The notes: generated by a model not told the origin, from the letters alone. DNA of 64,000 nucleotides from Flagellimonas spongiicola (GCF_023502425.1 NZ_JAMFMA010000004.1:248001-312000), one strand, 5' to 3'; numbered from the stretch's first letter, positions 1 to 11,222 are shown. A program made the numbers and translations.

Positions 1-241
1 CAGTCATATGCAGATAGGGATATTGAAATATAGAAACACTATTTGCCTCAACCGTCTTTGGCTTGGGACTGATTTTTGTTCCAATTTGGGAATTGCAAAA
101 TTCAATAAGATTGGGCAATGCTGTAGGGTTGGAATACCAATCACCGCCACCACCATATTTTAATATAGCGATATCTTGGGCAGCACATAAACTGGTCATA
201 AAAAAAGTTAAAATGAAGATGCGCAACGTAAGTATTCCCAT
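1..241 (-). CDS. DUF4159 domain protein, 5' part only
   Basis: This is the first 80 codons of a gene running off the left edge of the window on the minus strand, read directly from the reverse complement. It starts with ATG at 241. Residues 1-22 form a signal peptide ending near CAAQD. The mature part contains YGGGGDWYSNPTALPNL and PYLHMT, which match my memory of DUF4159 proteins of Flavobacteriaceae. That domain is of unknown function, and the proteins are usually secreted. In related genomes the gene often lies near rsmE and tsaD, as here. A -7 promoter element TACTTTTG lies 24 bases upstream at 265-272. The frame is open to the window edge. The family assignment rests on recall of conserved motifs, not on a search. 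Confidence 0.75.
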   Translation of the reverse strand, partial: MGILTLRIFILTFFMTSLCAAQDIAILKYGGGGDWYSNPTALPNLIEFCNSQIGTKISPKPKTVEANSVSIFQYPYLHMT

Positions 242-264
242 TTAGTTCCGATTGACTTAATACT

Positions 265-272
265 CAAAAGTA
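265..272 (-). promoter_or_regulatory. -7 promoter element for the DUF4159 gene
   Basis: On the minus strand this reads TACTTTTG, an exact match to the Bacteroidota sigma factor -7 consensus TAnnTTTG, 24 bases before the ATG at 241. No TTG -33 element is visible at the usual spacing. Confidence 0.45.
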
Positions 273-280
273 CAGTATTC

Positions 281-1063
281 ATGATTAAAAAAATCATAAT
301 TTCCTCTGTTGCGTTTTTTGTGATGTCCTTGGTGGCACTTTACCATGCGCACAATGTTGAAACCGCTACGACGGAAAAAGTTTTAGAGGAAATCACCGGG
401 AACAACTCCATAGTGGTCCTGGAATTATTTACTTCCCAGGGTTGTTCCAGTTGCCCTCCTGCCGATAGATTACTTCAGCAAGTAAAGCAAGAATACCCTG
501 AAAATGTATTCGCGCTATCGTACCATGTCGATTATTGGAATTACATCGGCTGGGAAGACCCATTCAGCAATCCGGCCTATTCCGTAAAACAGAGAAATTA
601 TACTCGAAAGTTCAACTACAGGTCCAATTATACCCCACAAATAGTCGTAAACGGGATGGAGCATTTCGTGGGATCAAATGCGACTAAAATGTATTCCAAA
701 ATTCAGGATTACAGTGCCAAAGCCCAAGAAAATCAAGTGTCATTAGACAAGGTGTCTTTGGAAAATGATAGGATAAATTTCAATTTTAATGTTGATGGGA
801 CAGTTGAAGGAAGGCAGTTAAGAGCGGTGTTGGTGCTGGATGAACGCACAACAGAAGTGAAAAGAGGAGAAAACAGGAATAGAACGCTAAAGAACAGCAA
901 TATTGTTGTGGCGGAAAATTATATCAATTTAGGGGCCAATGCTGGAATTGGAAGCGTTAAAGTGCCCTCCTTGGTTAGGACTTCAGATAAAATGACACTT
1001 ATGGTCTTGATAGAATCCGATAATCAAGATATCACAGCAGCAGCAAAATATAGGATTAGCTAG
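281..1063 (+). CDS. DUF1223 thioredoxin-like secreted protein
   Basis: This 260-residue protein has an N-terminal hydrophobic segment (about residues 5-22) that should act as a signal peptide or anchor. A thioredoxin-like region follows, with a CxxC pair in SQGCSSCPPADRLL near residue 55 and an HVDYWNYIGW motif. Both are hallmarks of the DUF1223 family. These proteins have a thioredoxin fold, but their redox partner is not established. The C-terminal third looks like a beta-rich domain. It is divergent from the DUF4159 gene (39-base gap) and converges on rsmE with a 4-base overlap of the coding ends (1060-1063). The start is the ATG immediately before the basic MIKKI stretch. A periplasmic thiol-disulfide role is inference. 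Confidence 0.85.
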   Translation: MIKKIIISSVAFFVMSLVALYHAHNVETATTEKVLEEITGNNSIVVLELFTSQGCSSCPPADRLLQQVKQEYPENVFALSYHVDYWNYIGWEDPFSNPAYSVKQRNYTRKFNYRSNYTPQIVVNGMEHFVGSNATKMYSKIQDYSAKAQENQVSLDKVSLENDRINFNFNVDGTVEGRQLRAVLVLDERTTEVKRGENRNRTLKNSNIVVAENYINLGANAGIGSVKVPSLVRTSDKMTLMVLIESDNQDITAAAKYRIS

Positions 1064-1764
1064 TTATTGATTATTGCCACCGTGGTACACGCGACTATGG
1101 CAGCAGTCTCAGTTCTAAGTCGATTATTACCCATGGACACAGGCACAAAGCCGTTGTCCATAGCCATATGGATTTCCTCTTTAGAGAAATCGCCTTCGGG
1201 TCCAATGAGAATAGTTACATCCTTATCGGCGGCCACCCTTCTTTTCAATTCCATTTTTTCGCCTTCATCACAATGAGCGATAAATTTCAATCCTTGAATG
1301 TGTTCTTGTATGAATTTGGTAAAAGTGATTGGTTGATTTAACCTAGGGAGATTTGTTTGGAGCGATTGTTTCATTGCAGACTGCAGTACACGTTCCATGC
1401 GTTCCATTTTCAAGACCTTTCGTTCTGAACGATGACAAATGACCGGTGTAATCTCATCAACCCCAATTTCCGTAGCCTTTTCCAAAAACCATTCAAAGCG
1501 CTCGTTCATTTTGGTTGGTGCCACAACCATATGCAAGCAATATCTTTTTGGGACACTTTTCTTTTCTGAAACAATTTGGGCTTTACATTTCCGCAGGTCC
1601 GCAACCAGAATTTCAGCTTCAAAAAGTATACCTCTACCATCGGTGATATGCAAAAGGTCACCCTCTTTTTTACGTAAAACTTTAACAATATGCTTGCTTT
1701 CCTCAGTTGAAAAGAAAAACTGTTTGAAGCTATTGTCTAGGGATGGATTGTAAAATAGTTGCAT
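1060..1764 (-). CDS. rsmE: 16S rRNA (uracil-1498-N3)-methyltransferase RsmE
   Basis: This 234-residue enzyme methylates N3 of U1498 in 16S rRNA using S-adenosylmethionine. It has the usual RsmE length. The N-terminal PUA-like RNA-binding part (about residues 1-70) contains HIVKVLRKKEGD. The C-terminal SPOUT knot region contains the family signatures KMNERFEWFLEKATEIGVDEI, IGPEGDFSKEE and GNNRLRTETAAI, which form the SAM-binding trefoil knot. Its ATG overlaps the stop codon of the upstream tfoX-like gene (TAATG at 1762-1766), so the two are probably translationally coupled. The 3' end overlaps the convergent DUF1223 gene by 4 bases. Confidence 0.96.
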   Translation of the reverse strand: MQLFYNPSLDNSFKQFFFSTEESKHIVKVLRKKEGDLLHITDGRGILFEAEILVADLRKCKAQIVSEKKSVPKRYCLHMVVAPTKMNERFEWFLEKATEIGVDEITPVICHRSERKVLKMERMERVLQSAMKQSLQTNLPRLNQPITFTKFIQEHIQGLKFIAHCDEGEKMELKRRVAADKDVTILIGPEGDFSKEEIHMAMDNGFVPVSMGNNRLRTETAAIVACTTVAIINN

Positions 1765-2093
1765 TATACGAGTTTGCTTTTAGCGTGTTCAAGTCCAAGT
1801 GCTATCCAATCGTTTAATTGTGCTTCTGTTTTATACCCTTCAGCCGAAACAAAAATGAACTCTTTCATTGGTTTTCCAGTAAAATCCATGGGGCGTACAT
1901 TTTCCATGGAAAGGACTTTGTCCATTTTGGAGGCAATAACACGAACCATAAGATCATCTTTCACGGGTCCCACAGTCATTTTTCCACCATATAAGAAGGC
2001 AACACCGCCAAACATTTTCTTTTCGGTGAATGTTTCTGGAAATAGAGCTGTGGCATTGCGGATTCGACTGGCTAATTCTAGATTGTACGCCAT
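1764..2093 (-). CDS. TfoX/Sxy N-terminal domain protein
   Basis: This small 109-residue protein carries only the N-terminal TfoX domain. It is recognisable from KKMFGGVAFLYGGKMTVG, a following DDLMVRV strand and the late PMKEFIFV segment. In gammaproteobacteria full-length TfoX/Sxy regulates competence. Stand-alone N-domain proteins of Bacteroidota are annotated as TfoX family without a proven role, so no competence function is claimed. The gene is the first of a two-gene unit with rsmE, with a one-base stop/start overlap. A 90-base gap separates it from the end of tsaD. Upstream there is only a weak promoter-like sequence. Confidence 0.85.
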   Translation of the reverse strand: MAYNLELASRIRNATALFPETFTEKKMFGGVAFLYGGKMTVGPVKDDLMVRVIASKMDKVLSMENVRPMDFTGKPMKEFIFVSAEGYKTEAQLNDWIALGLEHAKSKLV

Positions 2094-2183
2094 CTTTTCT
2101 GAATTGATGATTAGAATCGAAAAGGTATGAAATTAAATTGTCAAAACGGCTAACAAGGAACCCTGGAGTCAGGTTTATCGGCA

Positions 2184-3212
2184 TTAACTCCCAATGGCGA
2201 ATCTTGCTTTTGCCGCAACGCTTTGGTCAGAAAAGTCGTTTTCCAAGTATTTCAAATAACCAACTATGCCAATCATGGCTGCGTTATCCGTGCAATATGC
2301 AAATTTGGGGATATAAGTGGACCATCCCATACTTGCCTCTGCTTCTTTCAAACGTGCACGGATGCCAGAGTTCGCAGCTACCCCACCACCAATAGCAACA
2401 TGTTTTATTCCCGTTTGTTCTACAGCTAATTTCAATTTATCCATCAATATTTCAAGGATGGTGTGCTGAACAGAGGCACAGATATCATCAATGTGCTCTT
2501 TTACAAAATCAGGATTCTTCCTGGTTTCGCGTTGCAAGAAATACAGAATACTGGTCTTTAGGCCGCTAAAACTGAAATTGAGGCCTTCCACCTTGGGTTT
2601 TGGAAAAGGGTATGCCGCTGGATTACCTTCTCTAGCGTGTTTATCCACTAAGGGTCCTCCTGGGTATGGTAGCCCCATTAGTTTTGCACTTTTATCAAAC
2701 GCTTCCCCCACAGCATCATCCAAGGTTTCACCAAGGACTTCCATTTCAAAATAACTGTTTACTCTAACAATTTGTGTATGTCCCCCGCTTATGGTCATCC
2801 CCAAAAAGGGAAACGGCGGCCGTTTTGTATCCTCATCTGAAATAAAATGGGCTAATATGTGGGCTTCCATATGATTGACTTCAATCAATGGAATTCCCAA
2901 CCCCAATGCCAAAGATTTTGCAAATGAGGTGCCGACCAATAGAGAACCCATAAGTCCTGGCCCTCGAGTAAAAGCTATGGCGGATAGTTGTTTTTTATCG
3001 ATATTTGCTTTGGCCAAGGCCTGGTGAACCACTGGAACAATATTTTGCTGATGTGCCCTGGATGCCAATTCTGGCACCACACCTCCATATTGCCTATGGA
3101 TTTCCTGAGTTGCCACAACATTACTCAATACTTCGGTGTTAGATAATACAGCGGCCGAAGTGTCGTCACAGGAAGATTCTATTGCTAGGATATAAATTTT
3201 TTCTGCTGACAC
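2184..3212 (-). CDS. tsaD: tRNA threonylcarbamoyladenosine transferase TsaD
   Basis: This protein transfers the threonylcarbamoyl group to A37 of ANN-decoding tRNAs as part of the TsaBDE system. It contains the family motifs in order: AIESSCDDTSAAVL near the start, SRAHQQNIVPV, the metal-binding His pair of NHMEAH (His114 and His118), SGGHTQIV, GEAFDKSAKLMGLPYPGGP, NFSFSGLKTS and GGVAANSGIR. I chose the GTG at 3212, giving MSAEKIYILAIES and 342 residues, over the in-frame ATG at 3251. The upstream ATG would add 13 non-conserved residues, and a -7 promoter element (3238-3245) lies downstream of it. The gene is divergent from tamB. Confidence 0.96.
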   Translation of the reverse strand: MSAEKIYILAIESSCDDTSAAVLSNTEVLSNVVATQEIHRQYGGVVPELASRAHQQNIVPVVHQALAKANIDKKQLSAIAFTRGPGLMGSLLVGTSFAKSLALGLGIPLIEVNHMEAHILAHFISDEDTKRPPFPFLGMTISGGHTQIVRVNSYFEMEVLGETLDDAVGEAFDKSAKLMGLPYPGGPLVDKHAREGNPAAYPFPKPKVEGLNFSFSGLKTSILYFLQRETRKNPDFVKEHIDDICASVQHTILEILMDKLKLAVEQTGIKHVAIGGGVAANSGIRARLKEAEASMGWSTYIPKFAYCTDNAAMIGIVGYLKYLENDFSDQSVAAKARFAIGS

Positions 3213-3237
3213 GGATTTTGGAACAAAAATTGGTCGA

Positions 3238-3265
3238 CAAAGGTAAAACATAAAGCCCTATCAAA
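3238..3265 (-). promoter_or_regulatory. Promoter of tsaD (decides its start codon)
   Basis: Reading the minus strand, TTTG (3265-3262) is followed after 16 bases by TACCTTTG (3245-3238), which matches the Bacteroidota -7 consensus TAnnTTTG. Transcription would begin near 3230. That leaves out the ATG at 3251 and supports the GTG at 3212 as the tsaD start. Confidence 0.5.
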
Positions 3266-3283
3266 AAATTAAGGAAAATACTG

Positions 3284-6200
3284 TTGCGCGTACTATTGGC
3301 AATTCTGCTAATAATGGTCTTGGGCTCTTTGATTTTATCAATTCCTGCTGTACAAACACGATTGGCCACCTACGCCACAGATTCCTTGAACAAAGAATTC
3401 GGCACCAATATCAATATCGATAGGGTAAGTTTATCCCTGTTTAGCCTAAACACAGGGATTAAGGGTATTTATGTGGAAGATTATAAAAAAGATACCCTGG
3501 TTTATATAGAAAAATTGACTACTTCTATCCTTAATCTTAAAAACATGGCCGATGGTAGGATGGAATTTGGGGATATCGCTATTGATGGCCTGTTCTTTAA
3601 CCTTAAAACCTATGAGGGCGAACGCGATACCAACTTAGACATCTTTGTTGCCAAGTTGGATGATGGGCAACCGCGTGCGCCAGGAACTCCCCCTTTCTTT
3701 ATGGCCTCTGATGAAATTGAAATAGCAGAAGGGAGATTTAGACTGTCCGATGAAAATATTGAAAGGCAAGTAGTGCTGGATTTTGTTGACCTGTCGGTTA
3801 TGGCCACTGATTTTCAAATACTGGGTCCAGATGTAAATTTGAATATAGAAGCCCTTTCATTGCTTAGTAAAAAAGGTGTACGTCTAGAAAATTTAAGTAC
3901 CCAGTTTGCCTATACCAAGCAGGATATGCGTTTCGAAAACCTAAATATCCAAACCGAAGAATCCAATTTAAAGGGCGCCTTGGTTTTTGAGTACAATCGC
4001 GAGGATTTCAAAGAATTTTTGGACAAGGTCAATGTTAAAGCCAGTTTCACTGAGTCCACTGTGGCTTTGAATGACGTCAACAGCTTTTATGATGAATTTG
4101 GTTTGGACAAGGTTGTGAATTTTTCCGGCGAGTTCAGTGGCGTGCTTAATGCTTTGGTGGTTGAGGATTTTATTGCCCAATCTGGTAGGACAGGAATTAG
4201 AGGAGACTTCCAGTTTGATAATATGTTCAGTAGTCAGGCACCTTTTGTTATGCGTTCCAAAATGAAGAACTTGACCTCCAGCTATTACCAGTTACGCGGA
4301 TTATTGCCAAACATTTTGGGCAATACTATACCCTCGTCATTCCAAAAGCTGGGTCAGTTCACCATACGTGGGGATGCAGAGGTAACGGAAACAGCTTTAG
4401 ATGTTCAAATCAATCTGAATACGGCAATTGGTAGTAGTTATGCAGATTTGCAGATGACCAACATCCAAACGATAGATGACGCGTCCTATATCGGATTTAT
4501 TTCTTTGATTGATTTTGATTTGGGAAATTTTGTTGAGGAGGATCAGCTAGGACTAACTTCCATGGATGTAAATGTGGAAGGTAAAGGCTTTATATCCGAA
4601 TATTTGAATACTGAGGTCATTGGACAAGTTTATAAACTTGATTACAACGGCTATATGTATAACAATCTTCGGGTATCAGGAATATTGAAAGAACAGCTTT
4701 TTGATGGTTCTTTGGTGAGTAATGATGAAAACATAAAATTCACATTTACCGGTTTGGCCGACTTTGCCGAGGAAGAAAATAAGTTCAATTTCATAGCTTC
4801 AGTAGATAGGGCGGATTTGAAACTGATGAATTTTATCAATGATAGCGTCTCGGTGTTCAAAGGGGATATCAATATGGATGTTTCAGGGAGTACGTTAGAT
4901 AATATTGTTGGACAGGTTCGATTTTCCAATACCATTTATCAAAATAAGAACGACACCTATTATTTTGATGATTTTGCTGTTTCATCATCTTTTAATCAAG
5001 ATACGGTTCGGACCATTGATATCAACTCACCGGATATTATTACGGGTTATGTAAGCGGTAAGTTCAAGGTAAATGAACTGGGCCGTTTGGTACAGAATTC
5101 TATAGGTAGTATTTATACCAATTACAAACCCTTCGAAATTTCAGATGGACAGGAATTGAATTTCAATTTTAAGATCTACAATAAAATTGTGGACGTGTTT
5201 TTTCCTGAAGTTGCTTTCGATGCCAATACATTTATCCGAGGAAATATCCTCTCGGATGAAGGAGATTTTAAACTCACCTTTAAATCACCCAGTATACAGG
5301 CCTATGGAAATTCCCTTGAAGATATCGAATTGAAAATCGATAATAAGAATGCACTTTTCAATACGTTCCTTTCCGTAGCTGATATGTCCACCATTTATTA
5401 TGATGTTAAGGATTTCAACTTGATCAATACCACATTGAAGGATACCTTGTTCTTTAGAACTGAGTTTCGGGGCGGAAGAGGTTATGACGACAGTTACAAT
5501 CTCAATTTTTATCACACCTTCAACGCGCAGAATAAATCTGTTATTGGGTTAAAGACCTCAGATATCAATTTTAAGGGGAATACTTGGGTGCTTAACAAGG
5601 AAGGTAACAATAAAAACAAGGTAATCCTGAATAAAACCTTAGACAGCATTCGGATTGAAGATGTGGTAATGGACAATAACAATAGGGAGCAAATTCGATT
5701 GCGTGGAGAATTGGCAGACTCTACCTACAAGGATTTGGACTTGCAGTTTAAAATTGTTTCCCTGAATAAAATAACCCCAGATATAGACAGCCTAAAGTTG
5801 GATGGTTCTGTTGACGGGTTTTTGAATATTCTTCAAAAGGACGGGAATTACCTGCCCACGTCAAGTCTTAACGTCAGGGACTTTAAAGTCAATGATATGC
5901 GAATGGGAGATTTGGAAATTGGAATATTCGGCAATAATGATTTAACCCAATTTGGAGTTAGTAGCTGGTTGATAGATAATGGAAAGGAGGTAATGAGTGT
6001 AAATGGAAAGGTTTTCAATCGCAACAATCAACAAGAGCTCAATTTATTTGCGAATTTTACGGATTTCCGATTGGAACCTTTTAGTCCGTTAGGAGATGGA
6101 GTAATATCCAATATTAGGGGTCGGTTAGAAGGTAATACGCGAATTGTTGGAAATTTAGAGAACCCATCGATCAACGGAATACTGAGTTTAAATGATGCAG

Positions 6201-7747
6201 GATTAGGGGTGCCCTATTTGAATGTGGATTACGATTTTGCGCCCTATTCGCGGGTGCGTCTCTTTGATCAAACGTTTTATTTTGAACAAGTTGGAGTCAC
6301 CGATGTTGTAGAAAATACCAAGGCTACTTTGGACGGTACTATTAACCATACTGCATTTGGGGATTGGTCTTTGGATTTGGATGTAGATACGAACAACAAT
6401 CGGTTTATGATTCTGAATACCGAATACGAAGAAGAAGCGCTGTATTATGGTACCGGTTTTATAAACGGTACGGGAAGTATTTATGGACCGACAGATGCTT
6501 TGACCATTGCTGTGGATGCTTCTACTGCCGAAGGAACTTCTTTGAAGATACCCCTAAGCGATGTGACTACGGTGGGGGACTATTCGTTTATCAATTTTGT
6601 GGAGAAAAGCGCATCGGAATCATTTCGAGAAGAAAGGGTTCTCGAAGATTACCAAGGTGTGGAAATGGCATTTGATTTAGCTGTTACCCCTGAAGCAGAG
6701 GTTGAGATTGTGGTTGACCAAAACACGGGTAGTTCATTAAAAGGAACAGGCGAAGGTATTCTCCTAATAGAAATCAATACCAACGGAAAATTTAATATGT
6801 ACGGAGAGTTCGTGGCGGTAACAGGTGAATACAATTTTAAATACGGAGGTGTAATTGACAAAAAATTTCAAGTGCGTCCAGGAGGAACCATACTTTGGGA
6901 AAGAGATCCCTTGCAAGCGCAGCTGGACCTGGAGGCGGTTTATCGTTTAAATGCCAACCCAGCGCCCTTATTGGATGATCAAGGATACCAGTCCAGATCC
7001 ATACCCACAGAGGTTGTGGTTCGCTTGGATGGCGGTTTGGAAAGTCCCAATATTGCTTTTGACATTGATTTCCCAGGGGCAAACTCCGTTCGTCAAGCTG
7101 AATTGGAATATCGATTGCAGGATCCAACGGTTAAAGAGCGCAACGCTTTCTTCTTACTTGCGCAGGGAACCTTTTCTGCTGAAGGCTCTAATTTTGGACA
7201 GCAAGCAGTTACTGGAAACCTAATACAAACGGCATCCGGCTTGTTGAATCAATTATTGGGTGGAGAAAATGATAAATTCAATTTGGGAGTTTCTTATGAA
7301 CAGGGACTTATAAACAGACAGGCTGATATTCGCACGGAAGATAGAATTGGAGTAACCGTGTCCACGCAAATATCTGACCGTATACTTGTAAATGGACGGG
7401 TTGGGGTACCTGTAGGAGGCGCTGGCGTTTCAGAATCGGTAGTAGCCGGAGATGTTGAGGTGCAAGTACTGTTAAATGATGAAGGAACCCTGAGTGCGAA
7501 AATATTCAATCGCGAAAACGAAATACAACAATTCCTGGCAGAAAGACAGGGGTATACACAAGGCGTAGGTCTTTCGTATCAAGTTGATTTTGATAGTTTT
7601 AAGGAGTTGATGCAACGCATTTTCACCAAAAAAGACAAGGTAAAAGAAACTCCAGATCCAAAGGAGCGTGCAACTGATATCATGGGCAAGGATAGTCTGA
7701 TTCGATTTTCTCCCAAAAATCGCATTACCAAAAAGTCATTTAATTAG
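3284..7747 (+). CDS. tamB: TamB-family translocation and assembly module protein
   Basis: This 1487-residue protein matches the size and layout of flavobacterial TamB. An N-terminal membrane helix (about residues 1-20) is followed by a very long run of amphipathic beta strands. The conserved C-terminal DUF490/TamB domain comes last, with the typical QVRPGGTILWERDPLQAQLDLEA region and a final GLSYQVDF strand. TamB proteins span the periplasm and help move phospholipids and/or assemble outer-membrane proteins. The first usable start is TTG at 3284. The codons before it in the same frame (from 3260) encode IKKLRKILLRVLL, a basic stretch that looks conserved in relatives, so the true N-terminus may lie slightly upstream (see findings). 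It is divergent from tsaD. Confidence 0.93.
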   Translation: MRVLLAILLIMVLGSLILSIPAVQTRLATYATDSLNKEFGTNINIDRVSLSLFSLNTGIKGIYVEDYKKDTLVYIEKLTTSILNLKNMADGRMEFGDIAIDGLFFNLKTYEGERDTNLDIFVAKLDDGQPRAPGTPPFFMASDEIEIAEGRFRLSDENIERQVVLDFVDLSVMATDFQILGPDVNLNIEALSLLSKKGVRLENLSTQFAYTKQDMRFENLNIQTEESNLKGALVFEYNREDFKEFLDKVNVKASFTESTVALNDVNSFYDEFGLDKVVNFSGEFSGVLNALVVEDFIAQSGRTGIRGDFQFDNMFSSQAPFVMRSKMKNLTSSYYQLRGLLPNILGNTIPSSFQKLGQFTIRGDAEVTETALDVQINLNTAIGSSYADLQMTNIQTIDDASYIGFISLIDFDLGNFVEEDQLGLTSMDVNVEGKGFISEYLNTEVIGQVYKLDYNGYMYNNLRVSGILKEQLFDGSLVSNDENIKFTFTGLADFAEEENKFNFIASVDRADLKLMNFINDSVSVFKGDINMDVSGSTLDNIVGQVRFSNTIYQNKNDTYYFDDFAVSSSFNQDTVRTIDINSPDIITGYVSGKFKVNELGRLVQNSIGSIYTNYKPFEISDGQELNFNFKIYNKIVDVFFPEVAFDANTFIRGNILSDEGDFKLTFKSPSIQAYGNSLEDIELKIDNKNALFNTFLSVADMSTIYYDVKDFNLINTTLKDTLFFRTEFRGGRGYDDSYNLNFYHTFNAQNKSVIGLKTSDINFKGNTWVLNKEGNNKNKVILNKTLDSIRIEDVVMDNNNREQIRLRGELADSTYKDLDLQFKIVSLNKITPDIDSLKLDGSVDGFLNILQKDGNYLPTSSLNVRDFKVNDMRMGDLEIGIFGNNDLTQFGVSSWLIDNGKEVMSVNGKVFNRNNQQELNLFANFTDFRLEPFSPLGDGVISNIRGRLEGNTRIVGNLENPSINGILSLNDAGLGVPYLNVDYDFAPYSRVRLFDQTFYFEQVGVTDVVENTKATLDGTINHTAFGDWSLDLDVDTNNNRFMILNTEYEEEALYYGTGFINGTGSIYGPTDALTIAVDASTAEGTSLKIPLSDVTTVGDYSFINFVEKSASESFREERVLEDYQGVEMAFDLAVTPEAEVEIVVDQNTGSSLKGTGEGILLIEINTNGKFNMYGEFVAVTGEYNFKYGGVIDKKFQVRPGGTILWERDPLQAQLDLEAVYRLNANPAPLLDDQGYQSRSIPTEVVVRLDGGLESPNIAFDIDFPGANSVRQAELEYRLQDPTVKERNAFFLLAQGTFSAEGSNFGQQAVTGNLIQTASGLLNQLLGGENDKFNLGVSYEQGLINRQADIRTEDRIGVTVSTQISDRILVNGRVGVPVGGAGVSESVVAGDVEVQVLLNDEGTLSAKIFNRENEIQQFLAERQGYTQGVGLSYQVDFDSFKELMQRIFTKKDKVKETPDPKERATDIMGKDSLIRFSPKNRITKKSFN

Positions 7748-7835
7748 GCGTTTATTTCTTGATTTTTCAATAAAATTTTAACGAAAACGTTTGAGATTTT
7801 TATCGAATTCATTTTAGTTCAAATGTCATTCGTAA

Positions 7836-7859
7836 TTTGAATAAAGTTTCCTAGTTTTG
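7836..7859 (+). promoter_or_regulatory. Candidate promoter of pfkA
   Basis: TAGTTTTG (7852-7859) matches the -7 consensus TAnnTTTG 17 bases before the pfkA ATG. TTTG lies 12 bases upstream (7836-7839). This spacing is shorter than the 17-23 usually quoted, so only the -7 part is reasonably secure. Confidence 0.4.
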
Positions 7860-7876
7860 GCTTCTTAAATCATTTA

Positions 7877-9887
<2,011 letters not shown>

Positions 9888-9911
9888 TTTAGTATCTTAT
9901 ATAAGGATTTT

Positions 9912-9933
9912 GAGAGGGACATTTGTCCCTCTC
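9912..9933 (+). terminator. Hairpin after gapA
   Basis: A perfect 9-base-pair stem (GAGAGGGAC with GTCCCTCTC) encloses a 4-base loop, 24 bases after the gapA stop. It is not followed by a T-run, so it may be an imperfect terminator, an mRNA 3'-end stabiliser or an attenuator before the next gene. Confidence 0.5.
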
Positions 9934-9958
9934 GGCTCCTAACCAAAAAACCAACCTT

Positions 9959-10810
9959 ATGATATTGATTGTTGATAGTGGTGCTACCAAATCGGACTGG
10001 ATTGCTTTGGATGAAAAAGGCAAGCAGTTGTTTATGACACAAACGTTGGGATTAAGTCCAGAGGTATTGACCCGTGAGGTAATAGAAGACCGACTGGCCA
10101 ATAATTTTGAATTATCCCAAAACAAGGATATTGTAAGTCAACTTTATTTCTATGGTGCAGGCTGCGGCACAGATAGAATGAAGAATTTTCTAAAGGATAT
10201 TTTCAAAGATTACTTTCCAAACGCGAAAGCGGAAGTAAGGGAAGATACCTACGCAGCAATTTATTCCACCACAAAAATTGGCCATCAAGGTATTGTATGC
10301 ATATTGGGTACCGGTTCCAACTGCAGTTATTACGATGGTCATCAGTTGTTTCAAAAAGTCACGTCACTAGGATACATTTTGATGGATGATGGCAGTGGTA
10401 ACTTTTTTGGAAGAAAGTTGTTACGGGATTACTACTTCCATAAAATGCCACAGGATTTAGGAATCAAATTTGCCAAAGAGTACAATCTCGATGCAGATGT
10501 GATCAAGGAAAACCTGTACAAACAGCCAAATCCAAATACTTATTTAGCGACTTTTGCTCGTTTTATCATCGAAAACAAAGATCATCCGTACTGTAGAGGG
10601 GTGATTGATAAGGGATTACAGCAGTTTGTCAATAATTACATCATGCAGTTTGAATTGGCGACCAAGGTACCAATCAACTTTGTTGGTAGTATTGCACATT
10701 TTCTAAAAGATGAGTTGGCCACTGTTCTTGAACGTAACGACTTGATATTAGGTGTTATTCGCAGAAGGCCAATTGAAGGGTTAATGGAGTTTCACAGGGA
10801 AACTATTTAA
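9959..10810 (+). CDS. BadF/BadG-type ATPase, N-acetylglucosamine kinase-like
   Basis: This 283-residue protein has the actin-like ATPase fold. MILIVDSGATKSDW at the N-terminus is the phosphate-1 motif, GIVCILGTGSNCSYYDG is the phosphate-2 region, and LGYILMDDGSGNFFGRKLL matches the sugar-kinase-like BadF/BadG/BcrA/BcrD group. NFVGSIAHFL is the adenosine-binding segment. Relatives are annotated as N-acetylglucosamine kinases, and the flavobacterial protein might recycle cell-wall amino sugars. This substrate is inference. The ATG at 9959 was chosen. An in-frame TTG at 9923 lies inside the hairpin after gapA and would add 12 unlike residues. The gene converges on ridA with an 8-base overlap. 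Confidence 0.85.
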   Translation: MILIVDSGATKSDWIALDEKGKQLFMTQTLGLSPEVLTREVIEDRLANNFELSQNKDIVSQLYFYGAGCGTDRMKNFLKDIFKDYFPNAKAEVREDTYAAIYSTTKIGHQGIVCILGTGSNCSYYDGHQLFQKVTSLGYILMDDGSGNFFGRKLLRDYYFHKMPQDLGIKFAKEYNLDADVIKENLYKQPNPNTYLATFARFIIENKDHPYCRGVIDKGLQQFVNNYIMQFELATKVPINFVGSIAHFLKDELATVLERNDLILGVIRRRPIEGLMEFHRETI

Positions 10811-11183
10811 CCGCAATCATCGATATTTCCACATTAACAAACTTTGGTAGATTGGCCACTTCAACGGTTTCTCTGGCGGGAGCTGTATCTGCATCAAAAT
10901 ATGTAGCATAGACTTCATTGATCTGCGCAAACTGGTGCATATCATTAATAAAAATTGAGGTCTTGACCACATGCTCAAAGGTCATTTCCGCTTCAGTTAA
11001 GATTGCCTTGAGATTTTCCATGGATTGGCGAGTTTCATTTTGAATATCGCCAGAAACCAATTCACCGGTTTTAGGATCAATTGGAATTTGACCAGAAATG
11101 TACAAGGTATCTTTGATTAGTACAGCTTGGTTGTATGGACCAATTGGTGCAGGTGCATTAGGGGTATTGATGATTTTTTTCAT
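10803..11183 (-). CDS. ridA: RidA-type enamine/imine deaminase
   Basis: This 126-residue protein is of the YjgF/YER057c/UK114 family and hydrolyses reactive enamines and imines made by PLP enzymes to ketoacids and ammonia. The conserved features are APAPIGPYNQAVLI, YISGQIPIDPKTGELV, and a C-terminal ARETVEVANLPKFVNVEISMIA. The last of these contains the arginine that binds the substrate carboxylate. Length is standard. It lies 39 bases after lptD on the same strand, an arrangement I recall as common in Flavobacteriaceae. Its 3' end overlaps the convergent kinase gene. Confidence 0.96.
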   Translation of the reverse strand: MKKIINTPNAPAPIGPYNQAVLIKDTLYISGQIPIDPKTGELVSGDIQNETRQSMENLKAILTEAEMTFEHVVKTSIFINDMHQFAQINEVYATYFDADTAPARETVEVANLPKFVNVEISMIAVK

Positions 11184-11222
11184 AGGATATTGTCTAAATA
11201 AGTGCGATTGTAAGTTACCAAT

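Noticed and set aside
3213-3251. ATG start of tsaD at 3251
   Set aside because: A promoter -7 element lies downstream of this ATG, and the added residues do not fit the family N-terminus.
6364-6675. Open frames of 60-145 codons overlapping tamB and other large genes
   Set aside because: They lie in other frames or the opposite strand of clear genes, lack family motifs and have no promoter or start context.
9923-9958. Upstream TTG start for the BadF-type kinase
   Set aside because: It lies within the stem-loop after gapA and adds residues unlike the family. MILIVDSGATKSDW at 9959 is the natural start.
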